Source of the DNA: Apium graveolens
Lineage: Eukaryota; Streptophyta; Magnoliopsida; Apiales; Apiaceae
Length of the DNA stretch: 64,000 nucleotides
Direction: 5' to 3'
NCBI RefSeq assembly: GCF_009905375.1
Contig: NW_027418159.1
Coordinates: forward strand, 1 to 64,000
Under the pieces are notes generated by a model. The model was not told the origin of the DNA and ran no database searches. It saw only the letters and a list, made by a program, of their open reading frames with translations. Below are positions 47,262-60,575 of the stretch, in pieces; position 1 is the first letter of the stretch, and each line of letters opens with the position of its first letter. Position numbers and translations under genes: made by a program.

Positions 47262-48005
47262 ATTTCGTCCCGGAATCAGATAGAAAACAGTTGGGGATGC
47301 TTTTCTAGCATTGCACTTTCTAAGTCTCAAGTAAATTTTCCCACATTGTGGTTCTACCACCAAACTCTGCCTAGTTTGATAACCCTTCTCCTAAGCACTT
47401 GTTCCTTTTCGATCTATAACCCCTTTCTGGTTGCTCCATATAGGTTACGTCTGGTTGCATGCCTATGCGCTCATATGGCCCTATTTGTCTGGCATCCGAA
47501 TTATACTTCCTTACATTGATACATGGAACACGTTATGAACTTGTTACATGTTCCGGGGTAGGGATAGCTCATATGCTAACTTCCCAATACGTCTTAATAC
47601 CTCAAAGGGTCCAACAATTCGTGGGCTTAGCTTTCCTTTCTTTCCAAACCACATCCATCCTTTCCGAGGGAATACCTATAACAGCACTAGGTCCCCTACT
47701 TCATATTCTTTGTCCTTTCGTGTCAAATCAACATACTTCTTATGTCCATCTTGGGCTACTACTAGTCATCCTCTGATTAGATCTATTATATCATTGGTCC
47801 TTTGGACTGCTGCGGGTCTGAGCATCTTGCGCTCTACAACTTCATCCTAACATAAGGGAGATCGACATTGTCTTCCCTCAAGGATCTCATAAGGCGATAC
47901 CTCGATACTGACATACGATCGATTATCGTAAGAAAACTCAATCCGCGTTAAGTTATCATTCCAAATTTCTTTCAAGTCTAGTGTACAGACTCTCATTATC
48001 TCATC
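47262..48005 (-). pseudogene. pol: Gypsy integrase C-terminal fragment
   Basis: Minus-strand frames show DEIMRVCTLDLKEIW and IEFSYDNRSY from the core's end (~47995-47920), the segment GHKKYVDLTRKDKEYEVGD, and WMWFGKKGKLSPRIVGPFEVLRRIG (47750-47610), the GPY/F-type module of plant gypsy integrases. QVHNVFHVSM follows (~47540). Interrupted by stops. It is followed by the PPT and lacks a clear chromodomain. Confidence 0.85.
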
Positions 48006-48812
48006 TAGATCTACAGCTTTTGCTTCTCAATACCCAATCTTTTCCAGTTCGTAATCGTTACTATCTTCCATACCAAATTTTATACTGATTACACTTTTGC
48101 TCGTTAGCGTTACTATCTTCCACCATACTTGGTACCACTTCATCTCTAGCTGCCTCCATCTTCAAAAGCTTGGTCTTTCATATAGAAGTAAAAGAATTTA
48201 TTGAGAGATCACTATGATCATGAATACTTGTTACATTGCATAGTTAGTACAGAAGGTGGCCAGCCTTTAGTACTTGACAAGCAATTAAACAATAGATGGT
48301 ATCCTACTAGGCTTCTATCACACAGATAGATAGTCATTCGGCAATACCTCCCCTTCTGGAAGGGTTGTTCTTCTCAGCTTATATGAAATGAAAAAGAGAA
48401 AAGAACGAATTGAAGAGAATTGTATATATGTAAAAATATACTGCCACAAAATATCTGGCTTGGAATCTACCTCTGAACTATAGAGGCTTGTCATAGGAGA
48501 ACAAAACATATATGTATATATCAACATCAAGTATTATAACAGCGTAATTCATGTGCCTAAATATTTACTATTCCGTCCATCGTCCTATGGACCCATGCTC
48601 TCGCTCGAGCTTATAAACAATCACCGTTGAAACTCCCTCGACAGCGAAAATCGAATCTGGGATTTCATTCTAGACATCATCGTTACTAAAATTCTATGCT
48701 TGCACTGCAACCTTCCTCGTATAGTAATATGGCTCTCTATTCATAAGAAGGAATAAATATTCAATAGGTAGATAATCGACTTAATTAGTCTATCAACGAT
48801 AACTTATACATC
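48006..48812 (-). other. Unassigned interior, noncoding
   Basis: Sequence between the integrase remnant and the start of the duplicated block. No protein motif could be read on either strand. It may be leader sequence of the same gypsy family brought in by deletion. It ends at 48812 with an abrupt change to copia leader. Confidence 0.4.
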
Positions 48813-49177
48813 ACCTGTCATCTCCTGTGCTTCCGTGCATAACAGAGAGCATACGGCACAGACATATGCAGATGCAATATATATACTTACAAATATATAT
48901 ATATGATTATTTAATTACGAATTTTAATTACAAGAACTTCAAAAATTCATAATAAAAAATCTATACATCCTAAAATTATGAAAAAAATACCCAGACGATC
49001 TACAACACTTGTAGAACCCAGATCAACATTCAAAATTATTCTGAGAAATGATTTCTCATCAGACAAAATTAATCTATGATATAACTTGTAAAAATCATAA
49101 TTAATTCATACAAACACATAAAATTCTGAAATTTTTACCACAGATCTATATGCATACAACCTATGCTCTGATACCAT
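48813..49177 (-). other. Copia leader stub and PBS, unit 2
   Basis: 365 bp of the B-type leader, ending with PBS TGGTATCAGAGC (minus, ~49165-49176) next to the LTR. The gag end is lost at the duplication junction. Confidence 0.85.
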
Positions 49178-50823
49178 TGTCGGATTTTTAAACGCAGCGG
49201 GGTGTGGCAAAACACTTTTACACATACAAAATCCAAATAAAAGAATATAAATCGTGAATAAAAATTTGAGGGATCGAATCTAACCTTTTAAAATAATTCG
49301 GAGACAACGATCAGAGATCCTTAGCAGTTGCTCCTCAAGTGTGAAGCACTCCACCGGTATCCACCAAGAAAACGATGTTAAGGAGGAGGAAGAAGGTTGA
49401 GAGAATTGGGTTTTTCAAACTTTTTGGGTTTTTGGGTTAGAATAAAATTAGGGTCTATAATAGTGTATTTATAGGCAAAATTTTCAGCTGAAATTTTCCC
49501 ATAAATATTATTATTATTATCCCATTTATTATTCTCATTAATAATTAAAACACCTTTTAATCATTAATCCTTTTTCTAAACACTTAGAAATAATTCTCTC
49601 TCTTGATTTAATTTCCAAAAATTAAATCCTTTAATTAATAATATTAAGAACTTTTCTTAATTAATTTATAATCAATTAAATCTCATTTAATCAATTATTA
49701 AATTTGTCAATTAATTATTTATTTCACAAATAATAATTAGCCATTATTAATTAATTCCTCCACAAATAAATAATAATAAATATTATATCATTATTAGAAT
49801 TCATTAATAGTAGAAAATAAATAATAATAAACTATTTTATCATTATTTATTAGAATCTCTAATTTATTAAATATGATTATTAATTAATCATATTTATTCT
49901 ACATCGTGAGTGATGCTTCTCAACATATCGCGACTATCCGGATAATATGAATTCACTGCTTAGAATATCAAGAACCTGTCAGTGAATAGTTACCGTACAA
50001 TAAACTCCTTCTACCCTACAATGTCCCGATTAAATGCAAGGCATGGATCTCGTGTCAAGCCTATCTAATTCAATCACTTTGCTTACCATTTACTATGCGT
50101 AGTTCTATGCAAATTAGAAACTCCTTTCTAATTTCATTTACTCTGGCCAGAGATTCCTGAACTAGCATAAGTGGATCAGCCTTGAACATTCGCTTCCTTC
50201 ACTGGAAGGGGTAGATCCTTTATTGATCATACACTATCTTCGTGTACAAATTCCTATACCCAGAAGAGCCCTAATAATTATCCCTGGAGACTAAGAATTA
50301 AACCAAAGCATAGTTCAGTGTACACAAGATGACTATGATGACCTCAAGTCTAAGGATACTTGTACAACTATCACTAAGTGAACAACTGCTGACACGTGAG
50401 TGAACTCCATCAGTTGTTCAGCTGTGCGAGTCATGTTCAGTGAACTTATTCTATAATAAGCACCTACATACTAGCTATAGTGTCACCACACAAATGTCTA
50501 TGAGAACAGACATCCTTCATAATGAAGCAAGCATAGTATGTACCGATCTCTGCGGATTATTAATTACCAGTTAGTAATCCTACGACCAGGAACTATTTAA
50601 GTTTAGAGTTATCATCTTTTTAGGTCTCACTATTATGATCTCATCATAATCCATAAAAAGCTTTACTCTAAACTATGGTATATCTTATTTAAACACTTAA
50701 ATAGATAAAGCCCGTAATAAAAACAAAACAAGTCTTTATTAATATCAATGAAATCAAAACAGATTACATAAAAGTTATTCCTAAATCCTAATACACGATT
50801 GGACTTAGGACATATTCCTTTCA
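49178..50823 (-). repeat. Copia LTR, unit 2 (1,646 bp)
   Basis: Counterpart of 23227-24890. One stretch (~49764-49810) is replaced by AT-rich sequence resembling its own downstream neighbour. The LTR of D (38735-38765) shows that the 23820-23875 version is ancestral. Confidence 0.93.
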
Positions 50824-51523
50824 GCCAGCACGTCACAACACCTGCTATGTCAGCAGACACGTCAGTATTGTTGGTCCCACGTGTGGGCCCACCTATCACG
50901 TGGGTTGCCATGTCAGCAGTGTGTTGCATTGCATCTGGCCCCACTTCTTCGATGTAAGATGCCACATAAGCAGCGTAGGTACCACAGGTGTAACCTATAT
51001 TCCCACGACAGCTGCCATGTCAGCAGTGTGGGTCCCACGCGTGGGACCCTCTTCCACATGGCAACATATTACTTTGGCAGATGGCTAATGCAACACCACA
51101 AATTCTGCAACACCATTATTTATAGGCAATGTCAGCTGAAATGTAATGCAACTATATTTTCTCATGGTTGTAGATAAGCCAAAATCTTATATTTATTGCA
51201 ACGCTTTTCTTGCAAAACTCAAAAAAAAACACATCGCATACGAGCATTTATGGCATAGTGCCGAAAACATAAACAGGTGATAGATTGCATTCGGAAAACT
51301 ACCTCACAAACTATGAGGAGGCCCCTCCATTAGCTCCTTTTGTGAGCTATCTTTGGTAACGATATCATGCCAGTACAATAATTCCATTCTGGTAGCCCTA
51401 GGTACATGTTGGACCCTAGATCATATTGTCAACCCCGATTTACTCCTTCATGAGCTACCATGAAAATCCTGCAAGTTATAAAACACCTTCAAATACTATA
51501 TTTCATTATCGACTGGATCCTAG
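50824..51523. other. G-box/palindrome-rich segment, unit 2
   Basis: As at 24891-25590. The perfect 20-bp palindrome is at 51030-51049. Noncoding. Confidence 0.6.
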
Positions 51524-51740
51524 CTAGTCATAGGGCTATACATACCCGACCTGAGTCGAGCTGATTTTTGACATAAACGAGTCGAGTTTATATTTTTTCT
51601 GATGAATCGAACTGTGTCGAGCTTCTTTCTTGAATAAAAAAGCGTGTTCGAACTCGAATTCATTTACTAACGGGCCGAACTTGAGGTTGTTCGCAACAAA
51701 TACGAGTCGAGCCGAGTTCGAGCCCAACCGAGCAACTCTT
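51524..51740. mobile_element. hAT-like MITE fragment, unit 2 (candidate)
   Basis: Same as 25590-25805, without sign of both termini. The spacer 51741-52194 after it is noncoding. Confidence 0.4.
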
Positions 51741-52194
51741 TGACAAATAAAATATCAAAATAAAAATCAACCTTGTCGGTCCAACCTAACCAATTCGAGC
51801 CCAACCAAATTATCTAAACATTTAATTTAAGCCCAACCCTATTATCTAAAAGACTAAACTTATATTATCAATCCCTCTATCATCTGTTCTTTGTTCTGAG
51901 TTCTTGATCCTATATTACCATTTTTACTTATCTTGAAAACATCAACAAATCTCGTCAAAAATATAACAACCCCCATGACCTCACCACTTGCTTTTCCCAC
52001 CATTCTTAATCCTAGTATCAAGCTCTTGTTTGTTGAGACGGGTGTTGACTACGATCAATACTGGAAAATTACCTCCTCCTTATTTTAATTAAGTGCGGCT
52101 TCTGATTCAGGATTTTATCAATAAAGTGCAGCTTTAGATTTAGGGTTTTATTGAGAAGTGAAGAATTTGTAAACAGTTGTTTAAAGATATTTGT

Positions 52195-53854
52195 TCCCTT
52201 AGAACCAGAACCCCTTCGGCTCGAACTAGATAGATATTGCTGGAGGGAGGTCTCTAGTACGGACCCGGAGGCCTGTCCGGGTGGATCCAACACGGGAACT
52301 TTCCAAGGGCAAGTGAAAAGGCTTGGATCAACCACATCTGTATACATGTCATAAACATCCTTGATGCCACTTTGCCATTCCATATCCAGGTTCACATGAC
52401 GCATCTGATCATCATGATCATCCATCATCTAAAGAAACTCATTGGATCCATGATACAATTCACAAGCTTTCTCCACTCTATCTTCCTCCTTTTCATCTCC
52501 TTGGCATGCTTCTTCTCAAGGAGAGCGGCTTTGTCCTCTGCTTGATGTGCCTTAGACTCCCACTTATCTGAAGAGATCTTCATCTTTTTCATGGAGGTTT
52601 GCAGTGCAGCGTAGTCACTCCCCATCTTGATGCTTTATGTAGAAGATGCAATAAAGTAGGGATTGGCCTTGCAAAGAAAAAAAAAGAGAAGTCGTAAGAA
52701 GGTTAACTCCAAAGGGAATAGAGGTAAAATACTAAGATCAAGCAAGACTCAAGAGGGCCGAGTCCCCAACACAGAAAGTCCCGGCCGGCCTCGAGTAGAT
52801 TCTCACCCGATGAGACGTGAAGAAGGTCTAGGGGAGTGATGCAATTCTTGGATCATTCAAGAACAAGGGATGAACTTTTGAACACCAAGTCATTGGTGGA
52901 TATGCCCCATAAAGGTTTGAAGGGGATCTTCACATTTTCATCTGAATCTTTGACCCTTTTCTTTCCAGAGCCGGAGGCCTCAAGGAGTGTCGGGACTTTG
53001 GGAATGCAATTAACCTGCTTGGCAGCTTCCCTGGCCATCATTCCCGTAATCATGTCACTCTTATCAGTACGTGCATCCAGGGCCTCATCAACTTAAACAA
53101 AACAAAGAAAAAATGGATATAAGAACAACTTGACCAAGTTTGAGATAGAATAAAAAAAATATCCTCTCTAAAAAGGTTGTTAATGCCAGCCTCGACGAGC
53201 TTCGTCTCCGTAACAAACTCCCAATAAGGGGTCCTTCCATTATCATCAATAAGGAGATCAAGATCGTAGAGCTCAGCATTTGTGAGGTGAAGGATGTAGT
53301 GAGCAATGTCTACTGGACAGCTGAAATCACGTATGAATTAAACTCCCCAGTCACCCTACTTCCCCTTCAAGACCATAAACTTTTTGTTCCACTAGTTATT
53401 AAAGTCATTGAGAGAATACGTGTTCACAATGTGAGGAACACGGGGCATGTGTTGTAGAAGAACCCAGTCAGGCCTGGAGGAAGGAGATGCCTTCAACATG
53501 AAAATACTTCAGAACATTAAAACACTCAGTGGAATACTAAGGTCATTGGCACTCAGATTGCAAGTCCTCTCATTGGACTTGGCTTTGCAAACTTCTACAC
53601 AATCAGGCCCGAGGTAACTTGACTGAATCTCATCGACATCCTCTTCATCGAGCATGTCTTATGCTTGAATGCATCAAATTGAACGATGCTCGGATACTCA
53701 TCATCCTACGCATCAAGCATGCTTCTTAAACTATTGGAACAACGGTTATGGGAATAGGGAAAATGAAAACTATACCTTTCAGAGATCGGATTGTAGTTCT
53801 CTTTTGCATGGCTTTCTTGGCCGAGATGGAGGGCTTGCTAGGGCCTTGAGACAT
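52195..53854 (-). pseudogene. Tat antisense additional ORF, copy 3 (broken)
   Basis: Begins at the ATG at 53854. It has the same layout, filler and C-terminal truncation as copy 2 and differs from it by scattered substitutions (for example DKAALLEKK for DKVALLEKK in the coiled-coil-like segment, 52625-52425). Confidence 0.75.
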
Positions 53855-53951
53855 CTTAAAAAACTTAAGAAGTTGAGAGCTTCTAAAACTTGAGAAAATT
53901 TGAGAGGAGTTGAAATGAAAGTGTGAATGAAAATGAGCACTTTTCATCTTC

Positions 53952-53958
53952 TTTTATA
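53952..53958 (-). promoter_or_regulatory. TATA box of antisense ORF, copy 3
   Basis: TATAAAA on the minus strand ~100 bp upstream of the ATG at 53854, with a CT-rich leader as in the other copies. Confidence 0.6.
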
Positions 53959-54122
53959 GAAGAATAGGTAAATGCTACAACAGGTCATAACTCTGCTTGG
54001 TTCGTGCCAGCAGGTATCTCTCGAAAAAAGACCTAAAAATGGTAGGAAAAATGATCAAGAGATTAGAAGAAAGGACATAATAAACAAACAAAGTGACGCA
54101 GAACGTCGCTTATTCTATCAGT

Positions 54123-57100
54123 TGTTATTTCCCAAGGAACTAACAATGAGATTTACAGAAGGGGGGTCGAATGTAAATCTCAAAACTTTTTCAAGTTTTG
54201 AGCAGTTTGAAAAGCTAAGTGTATGATGAACAAATGTGTGTGAATTGCTTTGTGCAGTTGCAGACAGGTGTATATTCAAAAACACATATGTAAAGAACAC
54301 AAAGGCTTTAAAAACTTTTCTGATGGATTGTTGTTCCACCAGAGATGTATATTTCATAAAATATGTGATACAAAGAATTTTACACAGCTGCTTCCTAGTA
54401 CAAACTAGATGATTTTCTTTCTTAGTTTTCTAAACAGCTCTGGAAAATTCACAGCTAATTACTAGCTGCAACCTAGTTTATATTCCACCAAGTTTACAAG
54501 TGAAGACAAAAATAAATACAATTATAAAATTGGTCTTCACATGTTTTTTCTTCTTTTCTCTATCCAATGCAACCAAAGATAAATTGTGAATCTTTGAATA
54601 CTTCATTGTTTGCACCAGAATGGAAATGCTGGTTTTCTTTCATTCCTCCAAAAGGCTACCACATTCCAATTGTCTCTATCAACCCATGTGCCTCTTTCAG
54701 CTTATGAATTGTCACTATCAACTGCTATAAAACTGAGCATCCATTGAAGCTTTCATCCGTTGATGGCTTTATCCGTTAATGCCCTTATCCGTTGATGCAC
54801 CTATCCGTTAATGTTTTGGTGACATCAGTTGATGCTTTAGCTGTGGCGCCCTCCAAACCCGGGTCAGAAGTTTGGGGTCCACACACACATACCTTATTTA
54901 TAACATACTTATAATAATAATAAAGATAATAATAATATGCAGTGACCCTACTTACCAACTACTATAGACCGCAACAGGTTAAAGTATGCACACAAGCCAA
55001 ATACATCTACTTATATTACAAACCGTTCAAAACCCAACTATCCAAACTCAGAACTGAGTATTAAATGTTATTACAAACTTTTACAAACTTAAATTATCCC
55101 AAAAGAAGCCTACTAGCTCAGCTTGATCAACCTGAACCCCTAGCTCTCGCGCTGGACTGGGGATCCTCGTTACTAACTGGTTCCTTTTTAACTGGAACGA
55201 ACATAAACAACATCGCACAAATGAGCTAACTAGCTCAGCAAGTCACAATGACAAAACTGAGAATAATGATCATCAGGTAAATATGGTTATGATATCAAGT
55301 GAACAATGGATTATGATTTAGAACTGGATATTATATTTTCATTTTAAAAACCAAGGTTAGGCTGCTGATCAGTCATGTACTAACCCCGAGCAAAGCACAC
55401 AACACTGCTCTAACTACTGGGTCCAAGGCACATATTGGCCTAACTTGACCATTATATGGTCTGACCACGAATCTGGTCCACAATTTTATAAAAACAATCC
55501 AATTCTACCATAATAACAGAATAAGCAGTAATAAACAATAAACAGGATCATTAACAACATTGGACGTTCAATAATGAAAATGGTTTCAATCTGTATAAAG
55601 ATCAATATGGCATTTCCAAAGCTTGGCTGTTAGGTAATGAAAGAATTGGATAACAAAGGAATCAACATTTCAGGGTTCCAAGGATTTGGTCTTTCAAAGC
55701 ATAAGATACAATGGTTTGAATGTGTAAGCAATCTGGTTCAGTGTTTAATATTTAGTTTGTATGTATTTGTGGAGTAGTATCGTATATTTAAGGTTCGTAT
55801 ATGGGTATACAACAATCAATGGTCTAGAAAGAATCAGGTTACGGCTCAAGATCAATAACTGGAATCAAGGTTTAGGGTTCAGTGCTTCAAAGCACTTGCA
55901 ATATAGAACAGGAATATCAATCACTGCAATATCTCGAGAAGGTTCTGAACACTTTCCTGGTACTAGCTTACTACACCGCACTTGCTCTCAATCACCATTG
56001 TCTTACTCCTTGACTATCTGTTTCCCTTTCCTATGCCTTGCCTCTTCTGCTCACATATCATAAGCATCTATCAATATTTAACTCATACGATTCTATTTGA
56101 CACATACTTCTATCTACCCTTCGATTCACCAAAATCCGGTTAACAGATTGAAAGTTATGCAATAAACAAGTAAACATCGAATATACAGACCGACAGATAA
56201 CCAACAAGTCACATATAACACATAACACGTCACATAATCAATGATATATCATTTATAAAGAAGTCTCAGGTCATAAATAGGCTTTCGGATATTTAAAATG
56301 ATTTTTAAAACATTTTTCGGAGTTAAAACAGATCGTTGAATCAATTTCGAAGTAGTAAATAGGGTTCGGTTGGCCAATTCTGGCTTCAAAACAATTTCAT
56401 AATAATTATCGAGCCTTGATAAAAATTTAAAATAATATTTTAAAGCTCGAAACTATTTTTCGGAATTTTTAAATCATTTTTATATAATTAAATCTAATTA
56501 AATAATTAATTAAAATTTATTAATATTTAATTAAATAAATAAATCAATTAATTTTCGAATTAATTGACCAATTAATCAATTAATTATTAACTAAAACTAA
56601 TTAACTAATTAATTTAGATTTATTTTTGAATTAAAAATAAATTTTGGAATTAAATTAATAATTTTTTTGGAATTTTCAGAAATTAAATACGAATTTTTAT
56701 AATTAAAATAAATAGGAAATATGATTTTTAAATATTTTCAAAACAGGAATCCAAAATTTGCAAGTTCTGGAAACCTCAGGGACCTAACTGTTTCTTCCCC
56801 AAAAGATAAGGTACCAAACTGCAATTTTACAACCCCCGTCGCCGGAAAATACAGGGTTGGCCGGAGAACACGATTCTGGAACCCTCACCTCACCACAAGC
56901 TCCAGATCACATCTACAGACAACCAGGAACTTATTCATGCAATCAAATCATTCAAATAATCCCAGACTTGGCCGGCAATTGGCCAAGAACATCGTCGGTT
57001 TCCGGCGAACTTCGGAAATTTTCAAAACACAACTCCCTTCGATTCAGACATCCTTTGGTAACGAGATATATACCAATCGATTGCAAATTTCATAAGGGAC

Positions 57101-58694
57101 ATAATCCACTATAAATCAACAGCTAATAACCCCTAAATCAAAAAGCCCCAAATTTCAATTGAAAACATTCATACGGGTTATAAACCCTAATTTTAAAATT
57201 CGAGAATTAAACCCACTTTTGAGCATGTTATTGAACTCCAAATCAGACGTATGACATATGAAAATCATCAGGAAACAAGCTCTACAACATGCAAGCATCA
57301 AATCATACAAACAATCATCCGAACAAAAATTCATATTTTTAATAAAATTAATTCGAAAATAAATAATTTTTCAGAAAATAAACCTTGATTTCTGCAGTGA
57401 TTTGGAACATATAATCTGATAGAACACCTCAAGACCTTTGGATTGAGTACTCGAGCTTTTCAAACGGACTCCGGTAACACCTCCGATTGTTGGTTTGATT
57501 CTTAGAAAGGTTTATGAATATATGAATTTTCTCTGGAAATTTATATAATTACTGACTACAAATGATTTTTGATACGAAATAAAATACGGTAAAGGCTATT
57601 TATAATTACGGAAAATTAGTATCCCGTCGGATCATTCCGGATATAAAACGGTACGTTTATTTGTAAAAACTGATCCAAACGGTATCGGTTTTCGGGACAA
57701 TTATCCAGATCAGTACAATTTGTACTGCGGTCTTGGTCTCAGCGCCTGGTTACACGTATAACGAGGTGATAATTGGGATAGTTTAATAAAAAGCTCCCGT
57801 TTATCGAAAATACGAGTTTTATTGATTTACCGAAACGAATATTGTATCGAAAATGTTTCGCCGGGACCCGCGCAAGACAAACCGTACGCCGGATCGAAAA
57901 AGTCGAAACATGGAATATGCTCGGAATATTACAATTGGGTTAGGAAGGAGTTCTCGGAAGAGTTTCAGGTTCCAAAAACGTAACAACGGATGACGTCGGT
58001 TGGTTCCCGTTTTTATAAAATAGATTCTAAATACTCGGAAAAAGATTTATAAATTTCATATGATCCTTATAAATCCATAAATCATCATAAAAATAATTAG
58101 GAAGATATGACAATTATCTATATTTTATTTTGGACATATAAAAATTAAAATACTCAATTAATAATATTTTTAAACATCCAAACACATTTAATACTTAACA
58201 ATTAATTCACAGAACAGATACTGAACACATATATTAATTATTTATTAGCAAAAATAATTACACGATATATCCCGGATATTAATTAGCAGTTGAAGCTTTA
58301 TCTGTTGAAGCACTCATCCGCTGATGGATGTTATCGGTTGAAGCTTTAGAGACATCCGTTGAAGCTTTGTTTCTCATCCGTTGAAGGCCTTTAATTTATC
58401 AGTTGATACTACTTCACTTATACAAAATTAAAAGGCATGAAATATTTACAATTAGCCCTCCTATTTGCATATCCACTAGTAATCAACATGACTTATAATT
58501 TCCTACAACATTTAAGAATTGTAGCTTAAATACAAAGACTGGAATGTGCTACAATACTAAACTTATTTTTAAGTAAAGCTACTCCATCAACAGATAGCCA
58601 AAGTGGTCTTATCCGTTGAGGCTACAAACACTAGTTTTCTACTTAAGTGTTTTCTTTAACTTATCATCAAACTAATACACATGTATTCCTAACA
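54123..58694 (-). repeat. 3' LTR of element E, copy 2 (split by F)
   Basis: Same termini as copy 1. ATCCGTTGATG-type motifs lie at 54755-54835 and 58288-58405. Confidence 0.9.
54842..58282 (-). repeat. Gypsy solo LTR F, copy 2 (3.4 kb, TSD TTAGC)
   Basis: 3,441 bp, same target duplication TTAGC (54837-54841, 58283-58287). It has a ~30 bp segment (~56299-56328) absent from copy 1 and differs in two patches (~55092-55112 and ~57621-57668). Confidence 0.9.
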
Positions 58695-58710
58695 ATCTCC
58701 CCCTATTTAT
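58695..58710 (-). other. Polypurine tract of element E, copy 2
   Basis: ATAAATAGGGGGAGAT on the minus strand next to the LTR start, as in copy 1. Confidence 0.85.
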
Positions 58711-59040
58711 GTCTACTAGAATTGTAGGCATAAATTCAGGGTTAACTTGATGATAACAAAACACTTAACAAAAGTATAAATTGAAACTAAGTAGAAATAT
58801 AAAAGTGCTGCAAAAGTGTATGTACTGAGATAGAGTTGAAGATTTACAGTGTTTCCAAGGGTGCTCTTCTAGCCTGAGCAAATCATTTTCTTTTCCTTTG
58901 TTCCCTTGTTTTCTTCCCTATCCTCTTGTCATTTTCCTCTACTTGGAGTTAGAGTTGTCTGTAAAATCCAGCCTCATCTTCATCACTGATATCCAACTTA
59001 GATTGCATTCCTTGAGAGTTTCATTACTGGCAATCTTAAG
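58711..59040 (-). other. 3' untranslated spacer of element E
   Basis: Noncoding between the additional ORF and the PPT. No motif seen beyond AT-rich sequence and a Ser/Lys-rich readthrough frame. Confidence 0.5.
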
Positions 59041-60546
59041 CTAGTCTTTAAGTCTGAAAAATCTTCGGACTCCTTTATTGTCTCTGAACTCCATCAACCA
59101 ATGAGGTGATTTATGAATTGTAATTCCATGCTCTGGGATGAGTAATGTTCTAGGCAAGGAATTTGACTCCCTCCAAGTCTTCCTTATGTTGGCAATCTTG
59201 TTGAGAACCTCAGTCTTGGCACCTCTGGTAAAACCAGTGTCCATTTTTATGGCTGAGTAAACTCTAATCAAGGTAGAGTAGCCCTCATTTAGAATTCTTT
59301 GAAGAGGCCAAGTCCTTTCCACACTTCCTTTATATTTGAACACTAGCCTTTCTGGTAGCTGTCTGTAGGCACCTATTCCCCTTACTTCCTCCAGCTCATC
59401 CAGGTAGAGTTCAATATCTGTAAATTCTTTTAAGTCACAAATGTGAACATAATCATCCTTTGAGATTTGTAGCTTAGGCTTAGGCTTTTGTTTCTGAGTG
59501 AATTTCCTTGAGGTTGGGGGAGGTATGGATTTTTTTATTTGTCTTTTCTGTTCCTTTGGTGGTGGAGGAGTGGTTAAGAAGGTAGGCAATTGATTTTTTG
59601 ATTTGTCTTTTCTGTTCCTTGTGGTGAGGGATATCCGTTGAAGAAGGAAAAGAAGTAGAAATTGAAAGTGACATAATTGTTGAATCTGTGTGGATTGATT
59701 TTAAATTAAGTGACACAGATTCTTCAAGTAAGTCTGAAAGAATTGGCTGGTGATCCAACAAATCATCTAAAAGATGATGATCACCAGTACTTAAGTGGGG
59801 CTCATCCCTGAGTTGTAAAGAGGTAGAATCAGGAAGTGATGTGAAAATCATGTCCACATCCAAAGAAGGTGATGGAGAACTTGGTGTTTGATGTATATCA
59901 ATTATGAGAGAATGGGGATGTGACTCCACATTTGTTGGAGCCACATCAAACTGAATTTGGGAAGGCATAGATACAAGTGATTGTATCTGTGCAGTGTGTG
60001 TACCTAGTGATTATTCTAGGGTTTTGACCTTCTTTCTCCTTGTGAAGGTTTTTATAGGTGAGTGTGTGGCTTCAGTGTCCCTCCCCCTTTTGTTCTATGT
60101 CCCTGGTTGGGGACTATTTTCAATCGTTACACCCTTTTGGGAGGGTGCAACTAGGGATGAGTTTGAATCCTTCTCAACCACAACAGTCTTTTGAGAAATT
60201 GGGGCTTGGCTTGTTTGGGTAACACTCACCTCTCCTACCTTATTCTGGGGTTTTTCTTTATGTTCACCCCTCCCCTCACCACTAACACTCTTTTCACGCC
60301 CCTCAGGGTTTATAGTAGTTGTTACAACTATTTTCTTTTAAGAGACAACAGAGGTGGCTTTCTTTGACTTGGATTTGGAAATTTTGGGTTTGGTGGCCTT
60401 GTAGGAATCTTTTGGGGCATTGATACAGATCCCATGGCCACACCTGAAGACAAAGAAATGGTAGGGTTGGAAGTAGTAGGAGTTGAAGAAGTATTTACCT
60501 CACTTACCTGAGGTGCATCCATTATTGGTAAATATACCAATGGCAC
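59041..60546 (-). pseudogene. Element E additional ORF, C-terminal two thirds
   Basis: Three overlapping minus-strand frames continue the protein that begins at 61292: 60546-60328 (Ser/Thr/Pro-rich, APQVSEVNTSSTPTTS), 59968-59480 (Ser/Pro/His-rich) and 59589-59041 (182 codons, folded-looking: DDYVHICDLKEF, GAYRQLPERLVFKYKG, HWLMEFRDNKGVRRFF). A low-complexity linker with a C-terminal globular module is the likely design. Frame changes near 60320 and 59600 break it. The family is known only as SIRE-type additional ORFs, and no enzymatic motif is visible. Confidence 0.7.
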
Positions 60547-60575
60547 CTTATTGTTGAGGTTAATCCATAAAAGGT

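Larger units (their letters stand above)
42276..48812 (-). mobile_element. Rearranged Tekay/Del-like gypsy element(s)
   Basis: Minus strand, right to left: unassigned interior (48006-48812), integrase C-terminus (47262-48005), PPT (47243-47261), one 4,005 bp LTR (43238-47242), PBS (43222-43233), a leader/gag fragment (42812-43221) and an RT/RNase H fragment (42276-42811). The single LTR is thus the 3' LTR of one interior and the 5' LTR of another, as in tandem elements sharing an LTR. Both interiors are heavily deleted. The LTR length and integrase wording fit the Tekay/Del chromovirus clade. The chromodomain itself was not seen. Confidence 0.8.

Noticed and set aside
47229..47850. Three plus-strand ORFs of 96-105 codons
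   Set aside because: Antisense shadows of the minus-strand gypsy integrase C-terminus, whose motifs are clear.
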